64,000 bases of DNA from Eledone cirrhosa (lineage: Eukaryota > Mollusca > Cephalopoda > Octopoda > Eledonidae): contig OZ024740.1 of the NCBI GenBank assembly GCA_964016885.1, positions 4,549,836 through 4,613,835 on the forward strand, read 5' to 3'. Of this stretch, positions 25,401 to 36,045 are shown in pieces. Each line of letters starts with the position of its first letter. Within the stretch, counting starts at the first letter, position 1. The notes under the pieces were generated by a model. The model was not told the origin of the DNA, ran no database searches, and saw only the letters and a program-made list of their open reading frames with translations. Made by a program: the position numbers and the translations under genes.

Positions 25401-28353
25401 TTTCACTAGAGGGAATAGAGCTGGTTGTGTGGGTTAGAAGGTTTCACTAGAAGGAACAGAGCTGGTGGTGTGGGCTAGAAGGTTTCACTAGAGGGAGCAG
25501 AGCTGGTTGTATGGGTTAGAAGGTTTCACTAGAGGGAGCAGAGCTTGTGTGGGTTAGAAGGTTCCACTAGAGGGACAAGAGCTGGTTGTGTGGTTTGGAA
25601 GGTTTCACTAGAGGTAACAGAGCTGGTTGTGTGGGTTAGAAGGTTTCACCAGAGGGAACAGAGCTGGTTGTGTGGGTTAGAAGGTTTCACTAGAGGGAAC
25701 AGTGCGGGTATTGTGGGTTAGAAAGTTTAACTAGAGGGAGCAGAGCTTGTTGTGTGGTTTAGAAAGTTTCACTAGATGGAGCAGAGCTTGTTGTGTGGGT
25801 TAGAAGGTTTCAATAGAGGGAACAGACCTGGTTGAGTGGGTTAGAAGGTTTCACTAGACGCAACAGAGCTGGTTGTGTGGGTTAGAAGGTTTCACTAGAG
25901 GGAGCAGAGCTCGTTGTGTGGGTTAGAAGGTTTCACTAGAGGGAACAGAGCTTGTTGTGTGGGTTAGATTGTTTCACTAGAGGGAACAGACCTGGTTGAG
26001 TGGGTTAGAAGGTTTCACTAGACGCAACAGAGCTGGTTGTGTGGGTTAGAAGGTTTCACTAGAGGAAGCAGAGCTCGTTGTGTGGGTTAGAAGGTTTCAC
26101 TAGAGGGAACAGAGCTGGTTGTGTGGGTTAGAAGGTTTCACTAGAGGGAGCAGAGCTCGTTGTGTGGGTTAGAAGGTTTCAGTAGAGGGAACAGAGCTGG
26201 TTGTGTGGGTTAGAAGGTTTCACTAGAGGGTGCGGAGCTTGTTGTGTGGGTTAGAAGGTTTCAGTAGAGAGAACAGAGCTGGTTGTGTGGGTTAGAAGGT
26301 TTCACTAGAGGGAGCAGAGCTTGTTGTGTGGGTTAGAAGGTTTCAATAGCGAGAACAGAGCTGGTTGTGTGGGTTAGAAGGTTTCACTAGAGGGAACAGG
26401 GCTGGTTGTGTGGGTTAGAAGGTTTCTCTAGAGGGAACAGAGCTTGTTGTGTGGGTTAGATTGTTTCACTAGAGGGAACAGACCTGGTTGAGTGGGTTAG
26501 AAGGTTTCACTAGATGCAACAGAGCTGGTTGTGTGGGTTAGAAGGTTTCACTAGAGGGAGCAGAGCTCGTTGTGTGGGTTAGAAGGTTTCACTAGAGGGA
26601 ACAGAGCTGGTTGTGTGGGTTAGAAGGTTTCACTAGAGGGAGCAGAGCTTTTTGTGTGGGTTAGAAGGTTTCAATAGAGAGAACAGAGCTGGTTGTGTGG
26701 GTTAGAAGGTTTCACTAGAGGGAGCAGAGCTTGTTGTGTGGGTTAGAAGGTTTCAATAGCGAGAACAGAACTGGTTGTGTGGGTTAGAAAGTTTCACTAG
26801 AGGGAACAGAACTGGTTGTGTGGGTTAGAAGGTTTCTCTAGAGGGAACAGAGCTTGTTGTGTGGGTTAGATTGTTTCACTAGAGGGAACAGACCTGGTTG
26901 AGTGGGTTAGAAGGTTTCACTAGATGCAACAGAGCTGGTTGTGTGGGTTAGAAGGTTTCACTAGAGGGAGCAGAGCTCGTTGTGTGGGTTAGAAGGTTTC
27001 ACTAGAGGGAACAGAGCTGGTTGTGTGGGTTAGAAGGTTTCACTAGAGGGTGCGGAGCTTGTTGTGTGGGTTAGAAAGTTTCACTAGAGGGAACAGAACT
27101 GGTTGTGTGGGTTAGAAGGTTTCCCTAGAGGGAACAGACCCGGTTGAGTGGGTTAGAAGGTTTCAATAGAGAGAACAGAGCTGGTTGTGTGGGTTAGAAG
27201 GTTTCACTAGAGGGAGCAGAGCTTGTTGTGTGGGTTAGAAGGTTTCAATAGCGAGAACAGAGCTGGTTGTGTGGGTTAGAAGGTTTCACTAGAGGGAACA
27301 GGGCTGGTTGTGTGGGTTAGAAGGTTACACTAGAGGGAGCAGAGCTTGTTGTGTGGGTTAGAAGGTTTCACTAGAGGGACAAGAGCTGGTTGTGTGGGTT
27401 GGAAGGTTTCACTAGAAGGAACAGAGCTGGTTGTGTGGGTTGGAAGGTTTCACTAGAGGGAGCAGAGCTTGTTGTGTGGGTTTGAAGGTTTCACTAGAGG
27501 GATAAGAGCTGCTTGTGTGGGTCGGAAGTTTTCACTAGAGGGACAAGAGCTGGTGTGTGGGTTGGAAGGTTTCACCAGAAGGAGCAGCGCTGGTTGTGTG
27601 GGTTAGAAGGTTTCACTAGAAGGAGCAGAGCTGGTTGTGTGGGTTAGAAGGTTTCACTAGAGGGAGCAGAGCTTGCTGTGTGGGTTAGAAGGTTTCACTA
27701 GAGGGACAAGAGCTGGTTGTGTGGGTTGGAAGGTTTCACTAGAGGGAACAGAGCTGGTTGTGTTGGTTAGAATGTTTCACTAGAAGGAGCAGAGCTGGTT
27801 GTGTGGGTTGGAAGGTTTCACTAGAGGGAATAGAGCTGGTTGTGTGGGTTAGAAGGTTTCACTAGAAGGAACAGAGCTGGTGGTGTGGGCTAGAAGGTTT
27901 CACTAGAGGGAGCAGAGCTGGTTGTATGGGTTAGAAGGTTTCACTAGAGGGAGCAGAGCTTGTGTGGGTTAGAAGGTTCCACTAGAGGGACAAGAGCTGG
28001 TTGTGTGGTTTGGAAGGTTTCACTAGAGGGAATAGAGCTGGTTGTGTGGGTTAGAAGGTTTCACTAGAGGGAACAGAGCTTGTCGTGTGGCTTAGAAGGT
28101 TTCACTAGAGGGATCAGAGCTGGTTGTGTGGGTTAGAAGGTTTCACTAGAGGGAACAGAGCTTGTTGTGTGGGTTAGAATGTTTCACTAGAGGGAACAGA
28201 GCTGGTTGTGTGGGTTAGAAGGTTTCACTAGAAGGAGCAGAGCTGGTTGTGTGGGTTGGAATGTTTCACTAGAGGGAACAGAGCTGGTTGTGTGGGTTAG
28301 AAGGTTTCACTAGAGGGACAAGAGCTGGTTGTGTGGGTTGGAAGGTTTCACTA
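21190..28353 (+). repeat. Higher-order repeat X, copy 1 (7,164 bp)
   Basis: The left copy of a 7.2-kb unit aligns with 28354 onward at +7,164 (AATAGATAG at 21595 and 28759; GAGATGG at 21281 and 28445). The offset becomes +7,246 after two extra monomers in copy 2 near 29640-29720 (CACAAGAGGC at 22825 and 30071; AGGTGGTAG at 23371 and 30617; short monomer at 22921 and 30167). Its order combines the right part of W, a U-like block (CACAAGAG, TTCCACTAG, TTGG monomers) and a V-like block (GTGCGG, AATAGCGAG, CAGGGCTGG). It is therefore a composite of the older units and not a new sequence. A 2.2-2.4 kb duplication lies inside it. Confidence 0.84.
23440..28000 (+). repeat. 2.2-2.4 kb duplication inside X copy 1
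   Basis: Two near-identical halves meet at about 25600. Left-hand barcodes pair at +2,169 (CAGTGCGGGT at 23531 and 25700; TAGAGGAAGC at 23891 and 26060). Right-hand ones pair at +2,374 (GAGCTTTTTG at 24271 and 26645; GGTTACAC near 24951 and 27325; GGATAAGAG at 25127 and 27501; the 39-bp monomer with CTGGTGTGTGG at 25177 and 27551), then +2,415 at the short monomers (25541 and 27956). X copy 2 lacks this duplication: the short monomer at 32501 lies +4,545 from 27956. The duplication therefore arose after X was copied, or was lost from copy 2. Confidence 0.84.
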
Positions 28354-31300
28354 GAGGGAACAGAGCTGGTTGTGTGGGTTAGAAGGTTTCACTAGAGGGA
28401 ACAGAGATGGTTGTGTGGGTTAGAAGGTTTCACTAGAGGGAACAGAGATGGTTGTGTGGGTTAGAAGGTTTCACTAGAGGGGGCAGAGCTGGTTGTGTGG
28501 GATAGAAGGTTTCACCAGAGGAAATAGAGCTGGTTGTGTGGGTTAGAAGGTTTCACTAGATGGAGCAGAGCTGGTTGTGTGGGTTAGAAGGTTTCACCAG
28601 AGGGAACAGAGCTTATTGTATGGGTTAGAAGGTTTCACTAGAGGGAACAGAGCTGGTTGTGTGGGTTAGAAGGTTTCACTAGAGGGAACAGAGCTGGTTG
28701 TGTGGGTTAGAAGGTTTCAGTAGAGGGAACAGAGCTTGTTGTGTGGGTTAGAAGGTTTCAATAGATAGAACAGAGCTGGTTGTGTGGGTTAGAAGGTTTC
28801 ACTAGAGGGAACAGAGCTGGTTGTGTGGGTTAGAAGGTTTCACTAGAGGGAGCAGAGCTTGTTGTGTGGGTTAGAAGGTTTCACTAGAGGGAACAGAGCT
28901 TGTTGTGTGGGTTAGAAGGTTTCACTAGAGGGAACAGAGCTGGTTGTGTGGGTTAGAAGGTTTCAATAGAGAGAACAGAGGTGGTGGTGTGGGTTAGAAG
29001 GTTTCTCTAGAGGGAGCAGAGCTTGTTGTGTGGGTTAGAAGGTTTCACTAGAGGGAACAGAGCTGGTTGTGTGGGTTAGAAGGTTTCACTAGAGGGAGCA
29101 GAGCTTGTTGTGTGGGTTAGAAGGTTTCACTAGAGGGAGCAGAGCTTGTTGTGTGGTTTAGAAAGTTTCACTAGAGGGAGCAGAGCTTGTTGTGTGGGTT
29201 AGAAGGTTTCAATAGGGAGAACAGAGCTGGTTGTGTGGGTTAGAAGGTTTCACTAGAGGGAACAGAGCTGGTTGTGTGGGTTAGAAGGTTTCACTAGAGG
29301 GAACAGAGCTGGTTGTGTGGGTTAGAAGGTTTCAGTAGAGGGAACAGAGCTTGTTGTGTGGGTTAGAAGGTTTCAATAGAGAGAACAGAGCTGGTTGTGT
29401 GGGTTAGAAGGTTTCACTAGAGGGAACAGAGCTGGTTGTGGGGGTTAGAAGGTTTCACTAGGGGGAACAGAGCTGGTTGTGTGGGTTAGAAGGTTTCACT
29501 AGAGGGAACAGAGCTGGTTGTGTGGGTTAGAAGGTTTCACTAGAGGGAACAGAGCTGGTTGTGTGGGTTAGAAGGTTTCACTAGAGGGAGCAGAGCTTGT
29601 TGTGTGGGTTAGAAGGTTTCAATAGAGAGAACAGAGCTGGTTGTGTTGGTTAGAAGGTTTCACTAGAGGGAACAGAGCTTGTTGTGTGGGTTAGAAGGTT
29701 TCTATAAAGAGAACAGAGCTGGTGGTGTGGGTTAGAAGGTTTCACTAGAGGGAGCAGAGCTTGTTGTGTGGGTTAGAAGGTTTCAATGGAGAGAACAGAG
29801 CTGGTTGTGTGAGTTAGAAGGTTTCACTAGAGGGAACAGAGCTGGTTGTGTGGGTTAGAAGGTTTCACTAGAGGGAGCAGAGCTTGTTGTGTGGGTTAGA
29901 AGGTTTCACTAGAGGGACAAGAGCTGGTTGTGTGGGTTGGAAGGTTTCACTAGAGGGAATAGAGCTGGTTGTGTGTGTTAGAAGGTTTCACTAGAAGGAG
30001 CACAGCTGGTTGTGTGGGTTGGAAGGTTTCACTAGAGGGAACAGAGCTGGTTGTGTGGGTTAGAAGGTTTCACAAGAGGCAGCAGAGCTGGTTGTGTGGG
30101 TTGGAAGCTTTCACTAGAGGAAATATAGCTGGTTGTGGGGGTTAGAAGGTTCCACTAGAGGGAGCAGAGCTTGTGTGGGTTAGAAGGTTTCACTAGAGGG
30201 ACAAGAGCTGGTTGTGTGGGTTGGAAGGTTTCACTAGAGGGAATAGAGCTGGTTGTGTGGGTTAGAAGGTTTCACTAGAAGGAGCAGAGCTGGTTGTGTG
30301 GGTTGGAAGGTTTCACTAAAGGGAACAGAGCTGGTTGTGTAGGTTAGAAGGTTTCACTAGAGGGAGCAGACCTGGTTGTGTGGGTTGGAAGGTTTCACTA
30401 GAGGGAATAGAGCTGGTTGTGTGGGTTAGAAGGTTTCACTAGAGGGAACAGAGCTGGTGGTGTGGGTTAGAAGGTTTCACTAGAGGGAGCAGAGCTTGTT
30501 GTGTGGGTTAGAAGGTTTCACTAGAGGGAACAGAGCTTGTTGTGTGGGTTAGAAGGTTTCACTAGAGGGAGCAGAGCTTGTTGTGTGGGTTAGAAGGTTT
30601 CAATAGAGAGAACAGAGGTGGTAGTGTGGGTTAGAAGGTTTCACTAGAGGGAGCAGAGCTTGTTGTGTGGGTTAGAAGGTTTCACTAGAGGTAACAGAGC
30701 TGGTTGTGTGGGTTAGAAGGTTTCACCAGATGGAACAGAGCTGGTTGTGTGGGTTAGAAGGTTTCACTAGAGGGAACAGTGCTGGTATTGTGGGTTAGAA
30801 AGTTTAACTAGAGGGAGCAGAGCTTGTTGTGTGGTTTAGAAAGTTTCACTAGATGGAGCAGAGCTTGTTGTGTGGGTTAGAAGGTTTCAATAGAGGGAAC
30901 AGACCTGGTTGAGTGGGTTAGAAGGTTTCACTAGACGCAACAGAGCTGGTTGTGTGGGTTAGAAGGTTTCACTAGAGGGAGCAGAGCTCGTTGTGTGGGT
31001 TAGAAGGTTTCACTAGAGGGAACAGAGCTTGTTGTGTGGGTTAGATTGTTTCACTAGAGGGAACAGACCTGGTTGAGTGGGTTAGAAGGTTTCACTAGAC
31101 GCAACAGAGCTGGTTGTGTGGGTTAGAAGGTTTCACTAGAGGGAGCAGAGCTCGTTGTGTGGGTTAGAAGGTTTCACTAGAGGGAACAGAGCTGGTTGTG
31201 TGGGTTAGAAGGTTTCACTAGAGGGAGCAGAGCTCGTTGTGTGGGTTAGAAGGTTTCAGTAGAGGGAACAGAGCTGGTTGTGTGGGTTAGAAGGTTTCAC

Positions 31301-32900
31301 TAGAGGGTGCGGAGCTTGTTGTGTGGGTTAGAAGGTTTCAATAGAGAGAACAGAGCTGGTTGTGTGGGTTAGAAGGTTTCACTAGAGGGAGCAGAGCTTG
31401 TTGTGTGGGTTAGAAGGTTTCAATAGCGAGAACAGAGCTGGTTGTGTGGGTTAGAAGGTTTCACTAGAGGGAACAGGGCTGGTTGTGTCGGTTAGAAGGT
31501 TTCACTAGAGGGAGCAGAGCTTTTTGTGTGGGTTAGAAGGTTTCAATAGAGAGAACAGAGCTGGTTGTGTGGGTTAGAAGGTTTCACTAGAGGGAGCAGA
31601 GCTTGTTGTGTGGGTTAGAAGGTTTCAATAGCGAGAACAGAACTGGTTGTGTGGGTTAGAAAGTTTCACTAGAGGGAACAGAACTGGTTGTGTGGGTTAG
31701 AAGGTTTCTCTAGAGGGAACAGAGCTTGTTGTGTGGGTTAGATTGTTTCACTAGAGGGAACAGACCTGGTTGAGTGGGTTAGAAGGTTTCACTAGACGCA
31801 ACAGAGCTGGTTGTGTGGGTTAGAAGGTTTCACTAGAGGGAGCAGAGCTCGTTGTGTGGGTTAGAAGGTTTCACTAGAGGGAACAGAGCTGGTTGTGTGG
31901 GTTAGAAGGTTACACTAGAGGGAGCAGAGCTTGTTGTGTGGGTTAGAAGGTTTCACTAGAGGGACAAGAGCTGGTTGTGTGGGTTGGAAGGTTTCACTAG
32001 AGGGAGCAGAGCTTGTTGTGTGGGTTTGAAGGTTTCACTAGAGGGATAAGAGCTGGTTGTGTGGGTTGGAAGGTTTCACTAGAGGGACAAGAGCTGGTTG
32101 TGTGGGTTGGAAGGTTTCACCAGAAGGAGCAGAGCTGGTTGTGTGGGTTAGAAGGTTTCACTAGAAGGAGCAGAGCTGGTTGTGTGGGTTAGAAGGTTTC
32201 ACTAGAGGGAGCAGAGCTTGTTGTGTGGGTTAGAAGGTTTCACTAGAGGGACAAGAGCTGGTTGTGTGGGTTGGAAGGTTTCACTAGAGGGAACAGAGCT
32301 GGTTGTGTGGGTTAGAATGTTTCACTAGAAGGAGCAGAGCTGGTTGTGTGGGTTGGAAGGTTTCACTAGAGGGAATAGAGCTGGTTGTGTGGGTTAGAAG
32401 GTTTCACTAGAAGGAACAGAGCTGGTGGTGTGGGCTAGAAGGTTTCACTAGAGGGAGCAGAGCTGGTTGTATGGGTTAGAAGGTTTCACTAGAGGGAGCA
32501 GAGCTTGTGTGGGTTAGAAGGTTCCACTAGAGGGACAAGAGCTGGTTGTGTGGTTTGGAAGGTTTCACTAGAGGGAATAGAGCTGGTTGTGTGGGTTAGA
32601 AGGTTTCACTAGAGGGAACAGAGCTTGTCGTGTGGCTTAGAAGGTTTCACTAGAGGGATCAGAGCTGGTTGTGTGGGTTAGAAGGTTTCACTAGAGGGAA
32701 CAGAGCTTGTTGTGTGGGTTAGAATGTTTCACTAGAGGGAACTGAGCTGGTTGTGTGGGTTAGAAGGTTTCACTAGAAGGAGCAGAGCTGGTTGTGTGGG
32801 TTGGAATGTTTCACTAGAGGGAACAGAGCTGGTTGTGTGGGTTAGAAGGTTTCACTAGAGGGAACAGAGCTGGTTGTGTGGGTTAGAAGGTTTCACTAGA
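28354..32900 (+). repeat. Higher-order repeat X, copy 2
   Basis: This second X copy follows copy 1 from GAGATGG (28445) through CACAAGAGGC (30071), AGGTGGTAG (30617, its last occurrence in the window) and AATAGCGAG to the short monomer at 32501. It then matches 28000-28300 at +4,545 (TGTCGTGTGGCTTAG at 28081 and 32626). It has two additional monomers near 29640-29720, marked by GTGTTGGTTAG and TTTCTATAAAGAG. It is shorter than copy 1 because it lacks the internal duplication. Its right end is shared with the next unit. Confidence 0.82.
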
Positions 32901-35900
32901 GGGAGCAGAGCTTGTTGTATGGGTTAGAAGGTTTCACTAGAGGGACAAGAGCTGGTTGTGTGGGTTGGAAGGTTTCACTAGAGGGAATAGAGCTGGTTGT
33001 GTGGGTTAGAAGGTTTCACTAGAAGGAGCAGAGCTGGTTGTGTGGGTTAGAAGGTTTCACTAGAGGGAACATAGCTGGTGGTGTGGGTTAGAAGGTTTCA
33101 CTAGAGGGAACAGAGCTGGTTGTGTCGGTTAGAAGGTTTCACTAGAGGGAGCAGAGCTGGTTGTGTGGGTTGGAAGGTTTCACTAGAGGGAGTAGAGCTG
33201 GTTGTGTGGGTTAGAAGGTTTCACTAGAAGGAACAGAGCTGGTGGTGTGGCTTAGAAGGTTTCACTAGAAGGAGCAGTGCTGGTTGTATGGTTAGAAGTT
33301 TTCACTAGAGGGAATAGAGCTGGTTGTGTGGGTTAGAAGGTTTCACTAGAGGGAGCAGAGCTTGTTGTGTGGGTTAGAAGGTTTCAATAGAGAGAACAGA
33401 GGTGGTGGTGTGGGTTAGAAGGTTTCACTAGAGGGAGCAGAGCTTGTTGTGTGGGTTAGAAGGTTTCACTAGAGGGAACAGAGCTGGTTGTGTGGGTTAG
33501 AAGGTTTCACCAGAAGGAACAGAGCTGGTTGTGTGGGTTAGAAGGTTTCACTAGAGGGAGCAGAGCTTGTTGTGTGGGTTAGAAGGTTTCAATAGAGAGA
33601 ACAGAGGTGGTGGTGTGGGTTAGAAGGTTTCACTAGAGGGAGCAGAGCTTGTTGTGTGGGTTAGAAGGTTTCACTAGAGGGAACAGAGCTGGTTGTGTGG
33701 GTTAGAAGGTTTCACCAGAAGGAACAGAGCTGGTTGTGTGGGTTAGAAGGTTTCACTAGAGGAAACAGTGCCGGTATTGTGGGTTAGAAAGTTTCACTAG
33801 AGGGAGCAGAGCTTGTTGTGTGGGTTAGAAGGTTTCACTAGAGGGAGCAGAGCTGGTTGTGTGGGTTAGAAGGTTTCACTAGAAGGAACAGAGCTTGTTG
33901 TGTGGGTTAGATTGTTTCACTAGAGGGAACAGACCTGGTTGAGTGGGTTAGAAGGTTTCACTAGACGCAACAGAGCTGGTTGTGTGGGTTAGAAGGTTTC
34001 ACTAGAGGGAGCAGAGCTTGTTGTGTGGGTTAGAAGGTTTCACTAGAGGGAACAGAGCTGGTTGTGTGGGTTAGAAGGTTTCACCAGAAGGAACAGAGCT
34101 GGTTGTGTGGGTTAGAAGGTTTCACTAGAGGGAACAGTGCCGGTATTGTGGGTTAGAAAGTTTCACTAGAGGGAGCAGAGCTGGTTGTGTGGGTTAGAAG
34201 GTTTCACTAGAGGGAGCAGAGCTTGTTGTGTGGGTTAGAAGGTTTCACTAGAGGGAACAGAGCTTGTTGTGTGGGTTAGATTGTTTCACTAGAGGGAACA
34301 GACCTGGTTGAGTGGGTTAGAAGGTTTCACTAGACGCAACAGAGCTGGTTGTGTGGGTTAGAAGGTTTCACTAGAGGGAGCAGAGCTTGTTGTGTGGGTT
34401 CGAAGGTTTCACTAGAGGGAACAGAGCTGGTTGTGTGGGTTAGAAGGTTTCACTAGAGGGAACAGAGCTGGTTGTGTGGGTTAGAAGGTTTCACTAGAGG
34501 GAACAGAGATGGTTGTGTGGGTTAGAAGGTTTCACTAGAGGGGGCAGAGCTGGTTGTGTGGGATAGAAGGTTTCACTAGAGGAAATAGAGCTGGTTGTGT
34601 AGGTTAGAAGGTTTCACTAGATGGAGCAGAGCTGGTTGTGTGGGTTAGAAGGTTTCACCAGAGGGAACAGAGCTTATTGTATGGGTTAGAAGGTTTCACT
34701 AGACGCAACAGAGCTGGTTGTGTGGGTTAGAAGGTTTCACTAGAGGGAACAGAGCTGGTTGTGTGGGTTAGAAGGTTTCAGTAGAGGGAACAGAGCTTGT
34801 TGTGTGGGTTAGAAGGTTTCACTAGAGGGAGCAGAGCTTGTTGTGTGGGTTAGAAGGTTTCACTAGAGGGAACAGAGCTGGTTGTGTGGGTTAGAAGGTT
34901 TCACTAGAGGGAGCAGAGGATGTGGTGTGGGTTAGAAGGTTTCAATAGGGAGAACAGAGCTGGTTGTGTGGGTTAGAAGGTTTCACTAGAGGGAACAGAG
35001 CTGGTTGTGTGGGTTAGAAGGTTTCACTAGAGGGAGCAGAGCTTGTTGTGTGGGTTAGAAGGTTTCACTAGAGGGAACAGAGCTTGTTGTGTGGGTTAGA
35101 AGGTTTCACTAGAGGGAACAGAGCTGGTTGTGTGGGTTAGAAGGTTTCAATAGAGAGAACAGAGGTGGTGGTGTGGGTTAGAAGGTTTCTCTAGAGGGAG
35201 CAGAGCTTGTTGTGTGGGTTAGAAGGTTTCACTAGAGGGAACAGAGCTGGTTGTGTGGGTTAGAAGGTTTCACTAGAGGGAGCAGAGCTTGTGGTGTGGG
35301 TTAGAAGGTTTCACTAGAGGGAGCAGAGCTTGTTGTGTGGTTTAGAAAGTTTCACTAGAGCGAGCAGAGCTTGTTGTGTGGGTTAGAAGGTTTCAATAGG
35401 GAGAACAGAGCTGGTTGTGTGGGTTAGAAGGTTTCACTAGAGGGAACAGAGCTGGTTGTGTGGGTTAGTAGGTTTCACTAGAGGGAACAGAGCTGGTTGT
35501 GTGGGTTAGAAGGTTTCAGTAGAGGGAACAGAGCTTGTTGTGTGGGTTAGAAGGTTTCAATAGAGAGAACAGAGCTGGTTGTGTGGGTTAGAAGGTTTCA
35601 CTAGAGGGAACAGAGCTGGTTGTGGGGGTTAGAAGGTTTCACTAGGGGGAACAGAGCTGGTTGTGTGGGTTAGAAGGTTTCACTAGAGGGAACAGAGCTG
35701 GTTGTGTGGGTTAGAAGGTTTCACTAGAGGGAGCAGAGCTTGTTGTGTGGGTTAGAAGGTTTCACTAGAGGGAGCAGAGCTTGTTGTGTGGGTTAGAAGG
35801 TTTCACTAGAGGGAGCAGAGCTTGTTGTGTGGGTTCGAAGGTTTCACTAGAGGGAACAGAGCTGGTTGTGTGGGTTAGAAGGTTTCACTAGAGGGAACAG

Positions 35901-36045
35901 AGCTGGTTGTGTGGGTTAGAAGGTTTCACTAGAGGGAACAGAGATGGTTGTGTGGGTTAGAAGGTTTCACTAGAGGGGGCAGAGCTGGTTCTGTGGGATA
36001 GAAGGTTTCACTAGAGGGAACAGAGATGGTTGTGTGGGTTAGAAG
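32155..36045 (+). repeat. Higher-order repeat Y, copy 1 (3,891 bp)
   Basis: The left copy of a 3,891-bp unit (95 monomers minus 4 bp) matches 36046 onward. Five separate barcodes pair at exactly +3,891: CTAGAAGGAG (32161 and 36052), the short monomer (32501 and 36392), GTGTCGGTTAG (33122 and 37013), GAGGATGTGG (34916 and 38807) and GTTAGTAGG (35464 and 39355). Inside it are a 205-bp (5-monomer) tandem duplication (GGTGGTGGTG at 33401 and 33606) and a 369-bp (9-monomer) tandem duplication (GTGCCGGTATTG, CCGG at 33771 and 34140). Both are present in copy 2 as well, so they predate the copying. Confidence 0.9.
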
